The notes under the pieces were generated by a model, which saw only the letters and a list, made by a program, of their open reading frames with translations, searched no databases and had not been told where the DNA came from. The translations under genes were made by a program, and so were the position numbers. A stretch of DNA of 50,330 nt from Bacteroidota bacterium (GTDB taxonomy: Bacteria; Bacteroidota; Bacteroidia; Bacteroidales; JAGONC01). The stretch spans positions 72,255 through 122,584 of the forward strand of contig JAKLFC010000011.1 of the NCBI GenBank assembly GCA_022711405.1, given 5' to 3'. Shown here piece by piece: positions 9,158-18,038 of the stretch (position 1 is the stretch's first letter; the number at the start of each line of letters is the position of its first letter).

Positions 9158-9553
9158 TTATATTACAGATTGAAGGATTAAAAGAACAATATGTTCAATT
9201 TCAAAGGCAATCCTTTTATATTCAAGAACTTCTTTGTCAGACGGAATGTATTGATCACCAGGATATCTGACACTGACGCCAAAATCACTCAGATTTAACG
9301 GATTAATATGGTTAAAATCAGGATCAATACCTGCACATTGAGATAATAGAAATTCAATATTATGTGTTTTGATGATTTCTTTTCCATGAAAGATCAGGTA
9401 AGCCTTTAAGTATTTCTCTGCCATTTGTTGGCAATGAAAACATATTACGGTCGGAGCTACAATTTCAGGTTCGATCAGCCGTAGAATGGTAAGTTTGTCC
9501 TCCTGGGCTTTCTGGATCCATTCGAGAATATAATCTTTTTGCTGGCGATTCAT
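9158..9553 (-). CDS. HEPN domain protein
   Basis: 131 residues, all alpha-helical in character, with the HEPN signature FHCQQMAEKYLKAYLI (about residues 39-54) and a downstream THNIEFLL helix. It overlaps the upstream nucleotidyltransferase gene by 4 bp (ATGA), so the two are translationally coupled. HEPN/MNT pairs act as two-component systems; in some families the HEPN part is an RNase toxin neutralised by AMPylation by the MNT partner. This HEPN is of the general COG1895/COG2250 kind and I see no clear RX4-6H catalytic motif, so toxicity is uncertain. Confidence 0.8.
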   Translation of the reverse strand: MNRQQKDYILEWIQKAQEDKLTILRLIEPEIVAPTVICFHCQQMAEKYLKAYLIFHGKEIIKTHNIEFLLSQCAGIDPDFNHINPLNLSDFGVSVRYPGDQYIPSDKEVLEYKRIAFEIEHIVLLILQSVI

Positions 9554-9861
9554 ATTAAAACTCCTTCCTGAGATGCATATCGTATAATATGACCTGATCT
9601 TGCTTTATTAAGTTTATATTCAGCGTCGCTTTGAATGATAATATCAACCGGTAAATTATTTTTGGCAAGTATTTTCCTGATTTGGGCCTGATAGTTCCAT
9701 TTTTGCGTAATATCCATTTCTTCCTCAACAATGATTACAAGATCATAGTCGCTTGAGGCATTGTGATCGCCTCTGGCCCGGGAGCCAAATAAAAGAATTA
9801 CACACTGGGGGAAAATATCATTGAGTGTACTTTTAATAATATTTAATTTCTCATCATTCAT
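9550..9861 (-). CDS. MNT-type minimal nucleotidyltransferase
   Basis: 103 residues. The core motif GSRARGDHNASSDYDL (about residues 26-41) gives the GS...SDxDL catalytic signature of the pol-beta-like minimal nucleotidyltransferases, and the later strand LPVDIII supplies the third acidic position. It is first in a two-gene operon with the HEPN gene. By analogy with MntA it may transfer AMP onto the HEPN partner; this is inferred. A TATCTTTG -7 box lies 24 bp upstream on the same strand. Confidence 0.85.
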   Translation of the reverse strand: MNDEKLNIIKSTLNDIFPQCVILLFGSRARGDHNASSDYDLVIIVEEEMDITQKWNYQAQIRKILAKNNLPVDIIIQSDAEYKLNKARSGHIIRYASQEGVLI

Positions 9862-9884
9862 AGTAACTTTAAGTTTTCATACTT

Positions 9885-9892
9885 CAAAGATA
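9885..9892 (-). promoter_or_regulatory. -7 box of the MNT/HEPN operon
   Basis: Minus strand reads TATCTTTG, a good TAnnTTTG match, 24 bp before the ATG at 9861. No clear TTTG -33 partner. Confidence 0.5.
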
Positions 9893-10190
9893 CAAAATAT
9901 GGTGAAACTTGAGATAAAGGATCACATCGGATTTCAACCTTCCTTTCGCCAACCTACTTCTCCTTTCACCTCTTCCTCTGCTTGGGTAATCGGCAATCGA
10001 ACAGCGAACAGCGAACAGGGAACGGCAAATGACAACGAATGACAACTAATGAAAGTTAGCAGCTCCCGAGGAATCCCGACGGAAGGAGGGATGACGAAGG
10101 ATTGGCATTTGGCAATCTCAATTCCTGAATCATTTATCAAAAATTTCAATCTTGTTTTAATATTTTGTAATATTGTAAAAAAATTCAAAC
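9893..10190. repeat. Low-complexity intergenic spacer
   Basis: About 300 bp with a pyrimidine-rich tract, a GCGAACA direct-repeat tract near 10000, and a CCCGAGGAATCCCGACGGAAGGA motif region near 10060-10100 related to the intergenic repeats at 31690-31730. No gene seen. Confidence 0.4.
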
Positions 10191-11459
10191 ATGACTGATA
10201 AAATTGCAATATTAAAGAAATACAACTTCTGGGATGGTCAAATGCCCGATCTAGGCTATATACGGGAAAAATACCTGGAAAATATCAGCCGCTACCTTGG
10301 CAACCGGTTAATTAAAGTACTTGTGGGACAACGCCGTGTCGGGAAAAGCTATATCCTCAGGCAAATCATTAAAAAGCTTGTTGATGAAGGTGTCAATCCG
10401 ATAAATGTCTTTTATCTGAATAAAGAATATACTCCATTCGACTTTGTGACTCATTTTACTGATTTGGAATTGCTTGTGGATGAATACAGGGATAAAATGA
10501 AGCCACAAGGAAAGATTTACCTTATCCTGGATGAAATTCAAAATATTGAAGGATGGGAACGACTTATCAATTCTTATTCCCAATCCTATATCGATGATTT
10601 TGAATTGTTTATTTCGGGCTCTAACTCTCATTTTCTATCAGGCGAACTGGCTTCTTTGCTTTCAGGAAGATACATTCAGTTCGAGGTTTTCCCTTTCAGC
10701 TTTCAGGAGTTCGTCAATTTAAAAAGCCTGGAAAATTCCAGGGGCAGTTATCTGAAGTACATGCAATCAGGTGGTCTGCCCGACCTGTTCCGCTTGCCTG
10801 ATGAAGAAAGGAAGCGTCATTATCTTTCCGCGGTCAAAGATACGGTTCTGCTTCGCGATATCATACAGCGGTACAGCATTAAGGATGCCAGGCTCCTGGA
10901 GGATCTGTTCGCGTTTCTGGTGAATAATGCATCCAATATGATATCTATAAAGAGTATTGTGGATTATTTTCTTGGAAAGCAACGGAAGACCAACTACGAA
11001 ACCATATCGAATTATATTGAGCACATCAGGAGCACTTTTCTAATCCATCAGGCTGTAAGATATCATATTAAGGGCAAAGAGATCCTGTCAGGGAATTGCA
11101 AATACTATATGAATGACCTATCCTTTAAGAATTTCCTGTATCCTGCCCTTGAACATGGATATGGATATATGCTGGAAAACCTGGTATACTTACACCTGGT
11201 ATGCAGTGGATACAAAGTGTACGTCGGGCACATGCGCGGGAAAGAAATTGATTTCGTTGCCATGAAGAACGACAGGGTCGTTTATTTACAGGTGGCATAT
11301 CTGTTGACGGATCAGTCCACCATCGAACGGGAATATTCCCCGTTGGAATCTGTCCCGGATAATTATGAAAAGTTCGTGGTCACGCTTGATGACCTGGCAC
11401 TTCCGAACAGAAGAGGGATAAAGCACGTTTTAGCCTGGCAGCTTGATGAAGTGTTGTAG
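10191..11459 (+). CDS. DUF4143-type AAA ATPase
   Basis: 422 residues. Walker A is GQRRVGKS (46-53) and Walker B LILDEIQ (111-117), the AAA_14 form typical of this family, followed by a GSNSHFLSGELASLLSGR sensor-like segment, a winged-helix-like middle and a C-terminal nuclease-like fold (KEIDFVAMKND...VYLQVAY). Such ATPases are very abundant in Bacteroidota and archaea and often sit in genome-variable regions; their function is unsettled. A second intact copy lies at 23241 and a damaged one at 40074. It is followed at once by a good terminator. Confidence 0.9.
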   Translation: MTDKIAILKKYNFWDGQMPDLGYIREKYLENISRYLGNRLIKVLVGQRRVGKSYILRQIIKKLVDEGVNPINVFYLNKEYTPFDFVTHFTDLELLVDEYRDKMKPQGKIYLILDEIQNIEGWERLINSYSQSYIDDFELFISGSNSHFLSGELASLLSGRYIQFEVFPFSFQEFVNLKSLENSRGSYLKYMQSGGLPDLFRLPDEERKRHYLSAVKDTVLLRDIIQRYSIKDARLLEDLFAFLVNNASNMISIKSIVDYFLGKQRKTNYETISNYIEHIRSTFLIHQAVRYHIKGKEILSGNCKYYMNDLSFKNFLYPALEHGYGYMLENLVYLHLVCSGYKVYVGHMRGKEIDFVAMKNDRVVYLQVAYLLTDQSTIEREYSPLESVPDNYEKFVVTLDDLALPNRRGIKHVLAWQLDEVL

Positions 11460-11469
11460 CTGGATCTTA

Positions 11470-11505
11470 GAGGGTGTCTCAAGTGTGAGCACCCTCTTTT
11501 GTTTT
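11470..11505 (+). terminator. Rho-independent terminator after the DUF4143 gene
   Basis: GAGGGTG-T-CTCA pairs with TGAG-CACCCTC around an AGTG loop (11470-11496), followed by TTTTGTTTT. It starts 11 bp after the stop codon. Confidence 0.75.
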
Positions 11506-11541
11506 CCCCTCTTCCGATTCCTTCATCCTATTTATTATTCA

Positions 11542-11577
11542 TTTTTTGCTCCCCGGCCGCAGGGCCGGGGAGCAAAA
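11542..11577. repeat. Perfect 17-bp-arm palindrome with T-tract on the 5' side
   Basis: The arm TTTTTTGCTCCCCGGCC is followed by a GCAG loop and the exact inverse arm. The A/T tracts are inside the stem, with T first on both strands, so it is not a normal intrinsic terminator in either direction. Confidence 0.7.
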
Positions 11578-11607
11578 AAAAGGCTGCTTCGAATTAGAAG
11601 ACAGCCT
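11574..11607 (-). terminator. Minus-strand hairpin followed by U8
   Basis: On the minus strand AGGCTGTCTTC pairs with GAAGCAGCCT (one bulge) and runs into eight Ts, a textbook terminator shape. No minus-strand gene lies upstream of it, so what it would stop is unknown. Confidence 0.5.
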
Positions 11608-11632
11608 CTGACTGAAAAAATCCCCTCCAAAA

Positions 11633-11664
11633 TTTGGAATTTCATCCAAAATCGAGTAGTTTTG
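11633..11664 (+). promoter_or_regulatory. Promoter of the polysaccharide locus regulator (-33 TTTG, -7 TAGTTTTG)
   Basis: TTTG at 11633-11636, 20 bp, then TAGTTTTG at 11657-11664: the best -33/-7 pair in the window. It precedes the ArsR-like gene and probably serves the start of the polysaccharide locus. Confidence 0.65.
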
Positions 11665-11689
11665 TTGCTCATTATTGATATACATTTCG

Positions 11690-12253
11690 GTGATAGAAGC
11701 GTTGATCACATCGAAGACGAGGGTAAAGCTGTTGTTGAAGTTTTTTCTCAACAGTGAAACCACCTCCTATCTGCGTGACCTGGCCGGTGAGTTTGGCGAG
11801 TCGACGAATGCCATACGGCTTGAGCTCAATCATATGGAGAAGGCCGGTTTGCTCAATACCCGATCCAGGGGGAATAAGAAGGTTTTCCAGGCGAACCGGC
11901 AGCATCCCCTTTATGATATCATCCGGCAGCTTTTGCTGAAGCATACCGGCATTGACCAGATCATCGAGAACGTGGTGATGAATCTGCGGGGGCTGCAGAG
12001 TGCCTATCTGACGGGCAGCTTTGCGTCAGGAAAAGACAACCCCGTGGTTGACATTCTATTGGTAGGGATGGATATTGACATCACCTACCTGCTGATGCTG
12101 ATCGGCAAGGCCGAGAGCCTCATTGGCCGGAAGATCAGGTATGTGATCATTACACCGGAGGAAACAGACAAATACCTGGCGGTGTACCCGGAGGCGGTGG
12201 TGTTGTGGGAGAAGAAGGAGAATGAATTGGATAATAGTATACTACCAGGATAG
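11690..12253 (+). CDS. ArsR-like winged-helix regulator with nucleotidyltransferase-like tail
   Basis: Start chosen at GTG 11690 (VIEALITSKTRVKLL), giving 187 residues; a TTG at 11675 is in frame but lies very close to the -7 box. Residues about 1-75 form a winged helix (TSYLRDLAGEFGESTNAIRLELNHMEKAGLL), and the second half (YLTGSFASGKDNPVVDILLVG) resembles a minimal nucleotidyltransferase without full catalytic residues. Genes of this type commonly stand first in polysaccharide loci of Bacteroidota, and this one precedes the flippase. A regulatory role for the locus is inferred from position. Confidence 0.8.
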   Translation: MIEALITSKTRVKLLLKFFLNSETTSYLRDLAGEFGESTNAIRLELNHMEKAGLLNTRSRGNKKVFQANRQHPLYDIIRQLLLKHTGIDQIIENVVMNLRGLQSAYLTGSFASGKDNPVVDILLVGMDIDITYLLMLIGKAESLIGRKIRYVIITPEETDKYLAVYPEAVVLWEKKENELDNSILPG

Positions 12254-12300
12254 ATATCTCTAGTCACATTCAAAGTTATTGTCAATCTTATTGATCAGAG

Positions 12301-13761
12301 TTGGATCTTCGGCAAAAAACGATAAGCGGAGTTACATGGAGCGCTGTTGACAGTGTTGCCAATGTGGGAGTGCAGTTCCTGGTAGGCATTATCCTGGCGC
12401 GTGTGATACCCCCGCACGAATTTGGGCTTGTCGGGATGACGACGATTTTTACGGCTCTTTCGGGCACCTTCATCGATAGCGGATTCAGCAGAGCATTGAT
12501 CCGTAAATCAAATTGTACCGATTCAGATTACTCAACTGTATTTTATTACAACCTAGGGATGGGACTCCTGTTCTATGCAATTCTATTTGTTTCTGCCGGG
12601 GCAATCGGTTCATTTTTTAAGGAGCCACTCCTTAAACCCATCATTCGATGGCTGGGCTTGATTGTCCTTATTCGGTCTTTCACGATCATTCAGACTGTTG
12701 CTTTGACCAGGCGGATTGACTTCAAATTGCAGGCTAAAATATCAGTACTCTCCACTATGCTTTCTGGTATCATTGGTATTGTGATGGCATACACAGGTTT
12801 TGGAGTGTGGAGCCTAGTGGTACGATCCCTGACAGGAGCTCTTTTCTTATCCCTTCTACTATGGTTTTGGAATAGGTGGCGCCCTTCTTGGGTGTTTAGT
12901 TTGACCTCCTTCAGGGAGCTTTTTGCCTTTGGTAGCAGATTGCTCATCAGTGGATTGATTGACACGATTTATAATAATATTTATTACTTAATTATTGGTA
13001 AGTATTTCACTACGAGTGAATTGGGTTATTATACTAGGGCGCAGATGTTTTCTGAGCAGCCTTCCAGGCAGATCACAGTGGTTTTAGAACGAGTTACATA
13101 TCCTGTTTTATCCCAGATGCGAAATGACATTGAAACCCTCAAAGGTGCATTTAAACGAATGATTATCAGCACCACCTTTATAAGTTTTGTTCTGCTTGCT
13201 TGGGTTGCTGCGGCCGCTGGTCCGTTGGTGATCACACTGGTAGGAGAAGCCTGGCGGCCTTCAATCATTTATGTACAGATGCTTTGCTTTCCTGGTATGA
13301 TGTTTCCCCTTCATGCACTTAACATGCTCATGCTAGAGGTTCAGGGTCGCTCTGAACTGTTCCTCAGACTCGAGATTATCAAGAAGCTTTTTGCAATACC
13401 TATCATAGTCATAGGGGTGATATGGGGTGTTAAGTGGATGATTGTTAGTATTATGGTATTCAACCTTTTATCTTATTTTCTCAATAGTTACTGGTCAGGG
13501 AGGTTGGTTCACTATCCCATGCGTGAGCAACTGATCAACATATTACCTTCTTTTATGCTGGCCATCTTCACGGGAATCATCGTGTATGCGGTTGGCATAT
13601 GGCTTCCCTGGAGTAATTTCGTAAAACTCATGGTACAATTCATGTCAGGGGTAGTCATTGTGATTACTGTTAGTGAGTTACTTCGTTTTTCTCCCTATTT
13701 TTATCTCAAGGAAATTGTCGTTTCAAGAACTATTTCATTTCTCCATGTATTGAAAAAATGA
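12301..13761 (+). CDS. wzx: Wzx-type polysaccharide flippase (MOP superfamily)
   Basis: 486 residues and strongly hydrophobic throughout, with about 12-14 membrane segments; the N-terminal GVTWSAVDSVANVGVQFLVGIILARVIPP pattern and FGLVGMTTIF are typical of the Wzx/TuaB/AmsL branch. It should flip undecaprenyl-linked repeat units across the inner membrane. Start is TTG 12301: a stop lies 7 bp upstream in frame and the next ATG would delete the first membrane helix. It opens the AT-rich part of the locus and stands about 50 bp after the regulator. Substrate specificity cannot be read from sequence. Confidence 0.88.
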   Translation: MDLRQKTISGVTWSAVDSVANVGVQFLVGIILARVIPPHEFGLVGMTTIFTALSGTFIDSGFSRALIRKSNCTDSDYSTVFYYNLGMGLLFYAILFVSAGAIGSFFKEPLLKPIIRWLGLIVLIRSFTIIQTVALTRRIDFKLQAKISVLSTMLSGIIGIVMAYTGFGVWSLVVRSLTGALFLSLLLWFWNRWRPSWVFSLTSFRELFAFGSRLLISGLIDTIYNNIYYLIIGKYFTTSELGYYTRAQMFSEQPSRQITVVLERVTYPVLSQMRNDIETLKGAFKRMIISTTFISFVLLAWVAAAAGPLVITLVGEAWRPSIIYVQMLCFPGMMFPLHALNMLMLEVQGRSELFLRLEIIKKLFAIPIIVIGVIWGVKWMIVSIMVFNLLSYFLNSYWSGRLVHYPMREQLINILPSFMLAIFTGIIVYAVGIWLPWSNFVKLMVQFMSGVVIVITVSELLRFSPYFYLKEIVVSRTISFLHVLKK

Positions 13762-13920
13762 TAATTACATTTAGACTATCCATCCAGCGCTGCCACATCT
13801 GGAAGACTGTGCTGAAGAATTCAGGGTTATTGAAGAAATTTGTAATGGATTCATGTTGATTCCATTTTAAATCGGAATAACTGATTGAAAAATATTATAA
13901 GAATTCTTTAATGTTATCCA

Positions 13921-14811
13921 ATGAATAAGAAAATACTCATCCTCGGCGCCTCAGGTATGCTGGGACACACTCTTTTTTTTGATTTTTTAATCAATCGGAA
14001 ATTTGATGTAGGAGGAACAGTGAGGAGTTTATCTGAAGTCCGTGATTATTTTCCGGTCAATATGCTGAAACGAGTTATCGAATCTGTTGATGCATTGAAT
14101 ATAGATACAGTCAAAGAAGTAATTGAACGTTTTCGTCCTCTGGTGGTCATCAATTGTATTGGTATTATAAAGCAATTACCATTATCCAATGATCCGCTAA
14201 CGATAATACCATTAAACGCTCTTTTCCCGCATCAGCTTGCTTCAATATGTAAAGATGCTGAATGCAGGTTGATACACCCAAGTACCGATTGTGTGTTTAG
14301 CGGATCGAAGGGCCAATATGCGGAGGACGATAAACTATCGGCTGCAGATTTATATGGCATTTCGAAATATTTGGGAGAAGTCAAATACGATCATACTTTA
14401 ACAATCCGGACATCCATTATCGGGCATGAATTGAGTTCAAAGCTCAGCCTCATTGAATGGTTTTTAACTCAAACAGAAAGCGTGAAAGGCTTTACGAAAG
14501 CCATTTACACAGGATTTCCAACAATTGAAATTTCAAGAATCATTGCAGAATATATTCTTCCTGATGAAACGCTATCAGGATTGTACCATGTTTCATCCGA
14601 TCCGATTTCGAAGTACGAATTGCTAAAGCTTGTTTCGAGAATTTACAAAAAGAAGATCGAGATCATCCCTTTCGATGAGTATACAGATAATAAGTCGCTT
14701 CTTTCTCATAGGTTTAGGGATAAAACCGGCTACATTCCGCCCTCATGGGAGAATCTTGTAACAAATATGTACAATAATTTCCGACAATTCGGATATAGAC
14801 GCTCATACTAA
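13921..14811 (+). CDS. RmlD-like SDR reductase of the UDP-L-HexNAc pathway
   Basis: 296 residues. A Rossmann motif GASGMLG (9-15) and the catalytic pair Tyr145/Lys149 (YGISK) mark an extended SDR of the dTDP-4-dehydrorhamnose reductase type. It lies directly before a CapE/FnlA-like dehydratase and a 2-epimerase, the order of L-FucNAc or L-QuiNAc nucleotide-sugar sets. The L-FucNAc reductase (Cap5F/WbjC/FnlB) usually carries an extra C-terminal cupin of about 100 residues, absent here, so the RmlD-like L-QuiNAc/L-RhaNAc type (WbvR-like) is the better guess. Ends 15 bp before the next gene. Confidence 0.8.
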   Translation: MNKKILILGASGMLGHTLFFDFLINRKFDVGGTVRSLSEVRDYFPVNMLKRVIESVDALNIDTVKEVIERFRPLVVINCIGIIKQLPLSNDPLTIIPLNALFPHQLASICKDAECRLIHPSTDCVFSGSKGQYAEDDKLSAADLYGISKYLGEVKYDHTLTIRTSIIGHELSSKLSLIEWFLTQTESVKGFTKAIYTGFPTIEISRIIAEYILPDETLSGLYHVSSDPISKYELLKLVSRIYKKKIEIIPFDEYTDNKSLLSHRFRDKTGYIPPSWENLVTNMYNNFRQFGYRRSY

Positions 14812-14816
14812 AGTAC

Positions 14817-14822
14817 AGGAGG
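14817..14822 (+). promoter_or_regulatory. Strong Shine-Dalgarno site (AGGAGG)
   Basis: AGGAGG 4 bp before ATG 14827. Bacteroidota genes rarely carry such a site, and few others in the window do, so it is unusual; it may be chance or a trace of foreign origin of this cassette. Confidence 0.5.
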
Positions 14823-14826
14823 TTAT

Positions 14827-15834
14827 ATGTTTACAGGAAAAACACTTTTGATTACCGGTGGCACCGGATCGTTTGGTAATGCTGCGCTGGATCAGTTTCT
14901 AATTACCGATATTAAAGAGATTAGAATTTTCAGCAGGGATGAAAAGAAACAGGATGAAATGCGTCATAAATATCAGAATGATAGAATAAAGTTTTATATC
15001 GGAGATGTGAGAGACATTGAGTCATTGCAATCAGCCATGCGTGGCGCTGATTATGTGTTTTCTGCTGCCGCACTCAAGCAGGTACCTTCCTGTGAATTTT
15101 ATCCGCTTGAAGCTGTGAAAACAAATGTTTTCGGAACTGCTAACACTATTGATGTGGCCATTCAAAATAAAATCAAAAGAGTTATTGTTCTAAGCACAGA
15201 TAAAGCGGTTTATCCGATCAATGCCATGGGAATGTCAAAAGCTATGATGGAAAAAGTAATGATAGCAAAATCGCGTAATCTATCACCCGGGACGACCATA
15301 TTATGCGGAACAAGATATGGAAATGTGATGGCTTCAAGAGGTTCTGTGATTCCTTTGTTTATTGATCAGATAATTCAGAAAAAACCAATTACTATTACCA
15401 ATCCAAGGATGACGCGTTTTATGATGTCACTTGAAAATGCCATTAACCTGGTTCTGTTTGCTTTCTCCAATGGCGAACAAGGCGATATATTTGTCCAGAA
15501 ATCTCCTGCGACCACAATCGAAGACCTGGCAGAAGTGCTGATGGAAATCTTTAATTCAAAGACAAAAGTGAAAATTATTGGTACCAGGCATGGGGAGAAA
15601 TTGTATGAGGCGCTTTTATCAAAAGAGGAAGCGGTAAGAGCGATTGATATGGGAAATTATTATAAAATACCAGCCGACAGCAGGGATCTGAACTATGCCC
15701 AGTATTTTGAGACAGGAAATGAAAAAATTGAGTTGGTAGAAGAATACAACTCACATAACACCTACAGACTGAGCAAAGAGGAGTTGAAGATCATATTGCT
15801 TGACTTGCCTTATGTAAAAGAAAAATTATCGTAG
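14827..15834 (+). CDS. UDP-GlcNAc 4,6-dehydratase/5-epimerase (CapE/FnlA-like)
   Basis: 335 residues. TGGTGSFG (10-17) binds NAD(P); the active-site strand has Ser123/Thr124-Asp-Lys and Met134-x3-Lys138 (DKAVYPINAMGMSK), i.e. the Met-for-Tyr triad of the CapE/FnlA/WbjB/PseB group. Known role: first step from UDP-GlcNAc to UDP-L-FucNAc or UDP-L-QuiNAc precursors (4,6-dehydration with epimerisation). The LKQVPSCEFYP motif also fits this group. Cytoplasmic. Co-directional with the reductase upstream and the epimerase downstream, forming a three-step pathway. Confidence 0.87.
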   Translation: MFTGKTLLITGGTGSFGNAALDQFLITDIKEIRIFSRDEKKQDEMRHKYQNDRIKFYIGDVRDIESLQSAMRGADYVFSAAALKQVPSCEFYPLEAVKTNVFGTANTIDVAIQNKIKRVIVLSTDKAVYPINAMGMSKAMMEKVMIAKSRNLSPGTTILCGTRYGNVMASRGSVIPLFIDQIIQKKPITITNPRMTRFMMSLENAINLVLFAFSNGEQGDIFVQKSPATTIEDLAEVLMEIFNSKTKVKIIGTRHGEKLYEALLSKEEAVRAIDMGNYYKIPADSRDLNYAQYFETGNEKIELVEEYNSHNTYRLSKEELKIILLDLPYVKEKLS

Positions 15835-15881
15835 AGAACTAACCCATTTCTGCTGAAAAATTTAAATCTGAATCAAAACAT

Positions 15882-17006
15882 ATGAAAGTTATTACTATAG
15901 TAGGAACAAGACCGGAAATTATCCGGTTATCAAGAATCATTTCTAAGCTGGATCAGTTTACAGAGCACATTTTAGTTCACACTGGACAAAATTATGATTA
16001 TGAGTTGAATAAAATATTCTTTGATGAGCTGAAAATCCGGCAGCCGGATTATTTTTTAGATGCTGCTGGGGCGACGGCAGCAGTAACCATTGGAAATGTG
16101 ATCATTAAGACCGATGAAGTGCTTGATAGAGTAAAGCCCGATGCATTGCTGGTCCTGGGAGATACCAATAGCAGCCTTGCCGTCATTCCTGCCAAACGGA
16201 GGAAGATTCCAATCTTTCACATGGAAGCAGGGAACAGGTGCTACGATCAAAGGGTTCCGGAAGAGATCAACAGAAAAATTGTGGACCACACTTCGGATAT
16301 CAACATGCCGTACAGTGCAATCGCCCGTGAGTATCTTTTGAAGGAGGGATTCCCCGCCGAACAGGTAATTAAAACTGGTAGTCCCCTGTTCGAGGTGCTT
16401 TCTTTTTATCATGATGAAATTACTAAATCTAAGATATTGGAGAGATTAAACCTGGAGAACAGGAGATTCTTTGTAGTTAGCTCACACAGGGAAGAGAATG
16501 TGGATGATGAACACCGGCTCAGATTAATTTTAAATATCTTGTATAAGTTATGTGATCAATACAATTTCCCGGTTATATTTTCCACTCATCCGAGAACCAG
16601 GAAAAGATTTGATGCATTGAAAATTGACAGCTATCCTCTTATTCAGTTCCTAAAACCTTTAGGCTACCCAGATTATATTCAATTGCAAACCCACGCATAT
16701 TGTGTGATTTCAGACAGCGGAACAATAACCGAGGAAAGCTCGATCTTAAATTTTCCGGCTATCAATATCAGGGATGTCCATGAAAGGCCGGAAGGGATGG
16801 AAGAAGGGGCAGTTATCATGGCAGGTTTGAATGTACACCGGGTTTTGGAATCTATTCCTGTAGCCTATAGCATGAAAACTGGAGAAGAAAGGTCGGTTCA
16901 ACTGGTCAGTGATTATTTTGCTCCAAACGTTTCAGATAAAGTACTGAAAATCATATTGAGTTATACAGATTTCGTTAAACAAAGGATTTGGAAAAATCAT
17001 GAGTAA
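15882..17006 (+). CDS. UDP-HexNAc 2-epimerase (WecB/FnlC/CapG-like)
   Basis: 374 residues of the non-hydrolysing UDP-GlcNAc 2-epimerase fold: GTRPEIIRLS at the start, HMEAGNRCYDQRVPEEINRK near residue 113, SDSGTITEESS and the RPEGMEEGA segment. Given its neighbours it most likely performs the last (C2) epimerisation of the UDP-L-HexNAc route and not ManNAc formation. The 3' end overlaps the next glycosyltransferase by 8 bp, so the two are coupled. Confidence 0.87.
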   Translation: MKVITIVGTRPEIIRLSRIISKLDQFTEHILVHTGQNYDYELNKIFFDELKIRQPDYFLDAAGATAAVTIGNVIIKTDEVLDRVKPDALLVLGDTNSSLAVIPAKRRKIPIFHMEAGNRCYDQRVPEEINRKIVDHTSDINMPYSAIAREYLLKEGFPAEQVIKTGSPLFEVLSFYHDEITKSKILERLNLENRRFFVVSSHREENVDDEHRLRLILNILYKLCDQYNFPVIFSTHPRTRKRFDALKIDSYPLIQFLKPLGYPDYIQLQTHAYCVISDSGTITEESSILNFPAINIRDVHERPEGMEEGAVIMAGLNVHRVLESIPVAYSMKTGEERSVQLVSDYFAPNVSDKVLKIILSYTDFVKQRIWKNHE

Positions 17007-17997
17007 CCTGCCTTTGGTCAGTATAGTTATACCGGTATATAACGGTTCAAACTTTCTTGATGAAGCGATATACTCAGCATTGGCACAAACGTATTCCAAT
17101 ATTGAAGTCCTAGTCATCAATGATGGTTCAAACGACGATGGGGCAACGAGAAATATAGCGTTACGATATGGTGATAAGATCAGGTATTTCGAAAAAGAGA
17201 ACGGGGGTGTCGCCACAGCGCTAAACCTAGGTATTAAGGAAATGAAAGGGGAGTACTTTTCCTGGTTGAGTCACGATGATAAGTATTTGCCAAATAAAGT
17301 AAGCTGTCAAGTTGATTTTTTATTAAACCTTAGTAATAAAATAGTGGTTTTATATGCTGATATTGAATTCATTGATAAAGATTCAAATATTATCTCACAA
17401 TATAAATTTCACCATTATCCTCCTGAATGCTTCAGACCTGCATTTATAAGAGAGAGTATAATTAGTGGTTGTACCTTGTTAGTTCCAAAGGTTTGCTTTG
17501 AACTATGCGGCGATTTTGATCCAGCATTAAAGACAACCCAGGATTATGATCTCTGGTTTAAGATTTCAGAGAAATTTAAATTTATTCATATTTCGGAGGT
17601 ATTGATACAATCACGGTTACACGATAAACAGGATTCAAATAAATTACAGAATATTGCACTTGTAGAAAGAGACAGTCTGTATTACCATTTTATTGAAAAT
17701 ATCTCAGAAACAGAAATAAAACTTCTTTCAAAAGGTGATATAGCGAGCTATTATATTTCATTAGCATTTAAAATGACTATTTGTAGGTGTTTAAAAGCAG
17801 GAAGATTAGCAATTTCAAAAGCACGGAACAATTTATTTAAATCTACTTTTCTCAGAAATTGTCAAAATATATTTAAGTTAATTTTATTGTTTCTACTGAT
17901 ATGGGTGAGTAAGTTATATATTTGGATACTGGGTTATAATTCCCTAATAAAGCTAAAGAAAAGTATCAGAATTTTTAGGTTTAAAATGAAAAATTAA
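16999..17997 (+). CDS. GT2 family glycosyltransferase
   Basis: 332 residues. GT-A fold with SIVIPVYNGSNFLDEAIYSAL at the N-terminus, VINDGSNDDG, and the metal-binding HDD near residue 92-94 (SWLSHDDKYLP); TTQDYDLWFKI is the usual acceptor-side motif. The C-terminal 70 residues contain a hydrophobic stretch (LILLFLLIWVSKLYIWIL), suggesting membrane association. Adds a sugar to the lipid-linked repeat unit; donor unknown. This gene is the most AT-rich of the cluster. Confidence 0.85.
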   Translation: MSNLPLVSIVIPVYNGSNFLDEAIYSALAQTYSNIEVLVINDGSNDDGATRNIALRYGDKIRYFEKENGGVATALNLGIKEMKGEYFSWLSHDDKYLPNKVSCQVDFLLNLSNKIVVLYADIEFIDKDSNIISQYKFHHYPPECFRPAFIRESIISGCTLLVPKVCFELCGDFDPALKTTQDYDLWFKISEKFKFIHISEVLIQSRLHDKQDSNKLQNIALVERDSLYYHFIENISETEIKLLSKGDIASYYISLAFKMTICRCLKAGRLAISKARNNLFKSTFLRNCQNIFKLILLFLLIWVSKLYIWILGYNSLIKLKKSIRIFRFKMKN

Positions 17998-18038
17998 ACA
18001 CTAGAATAAATATATGTGCCCTTAATCTAGTTGATCTC

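Noticed and set aside
11542..11577. The 17-bp-arm palindrome as an intrinsic terminator
   Set aside because: On both strands the T-run precedes the stem and an A-run follows it, the reverse of a terminator.
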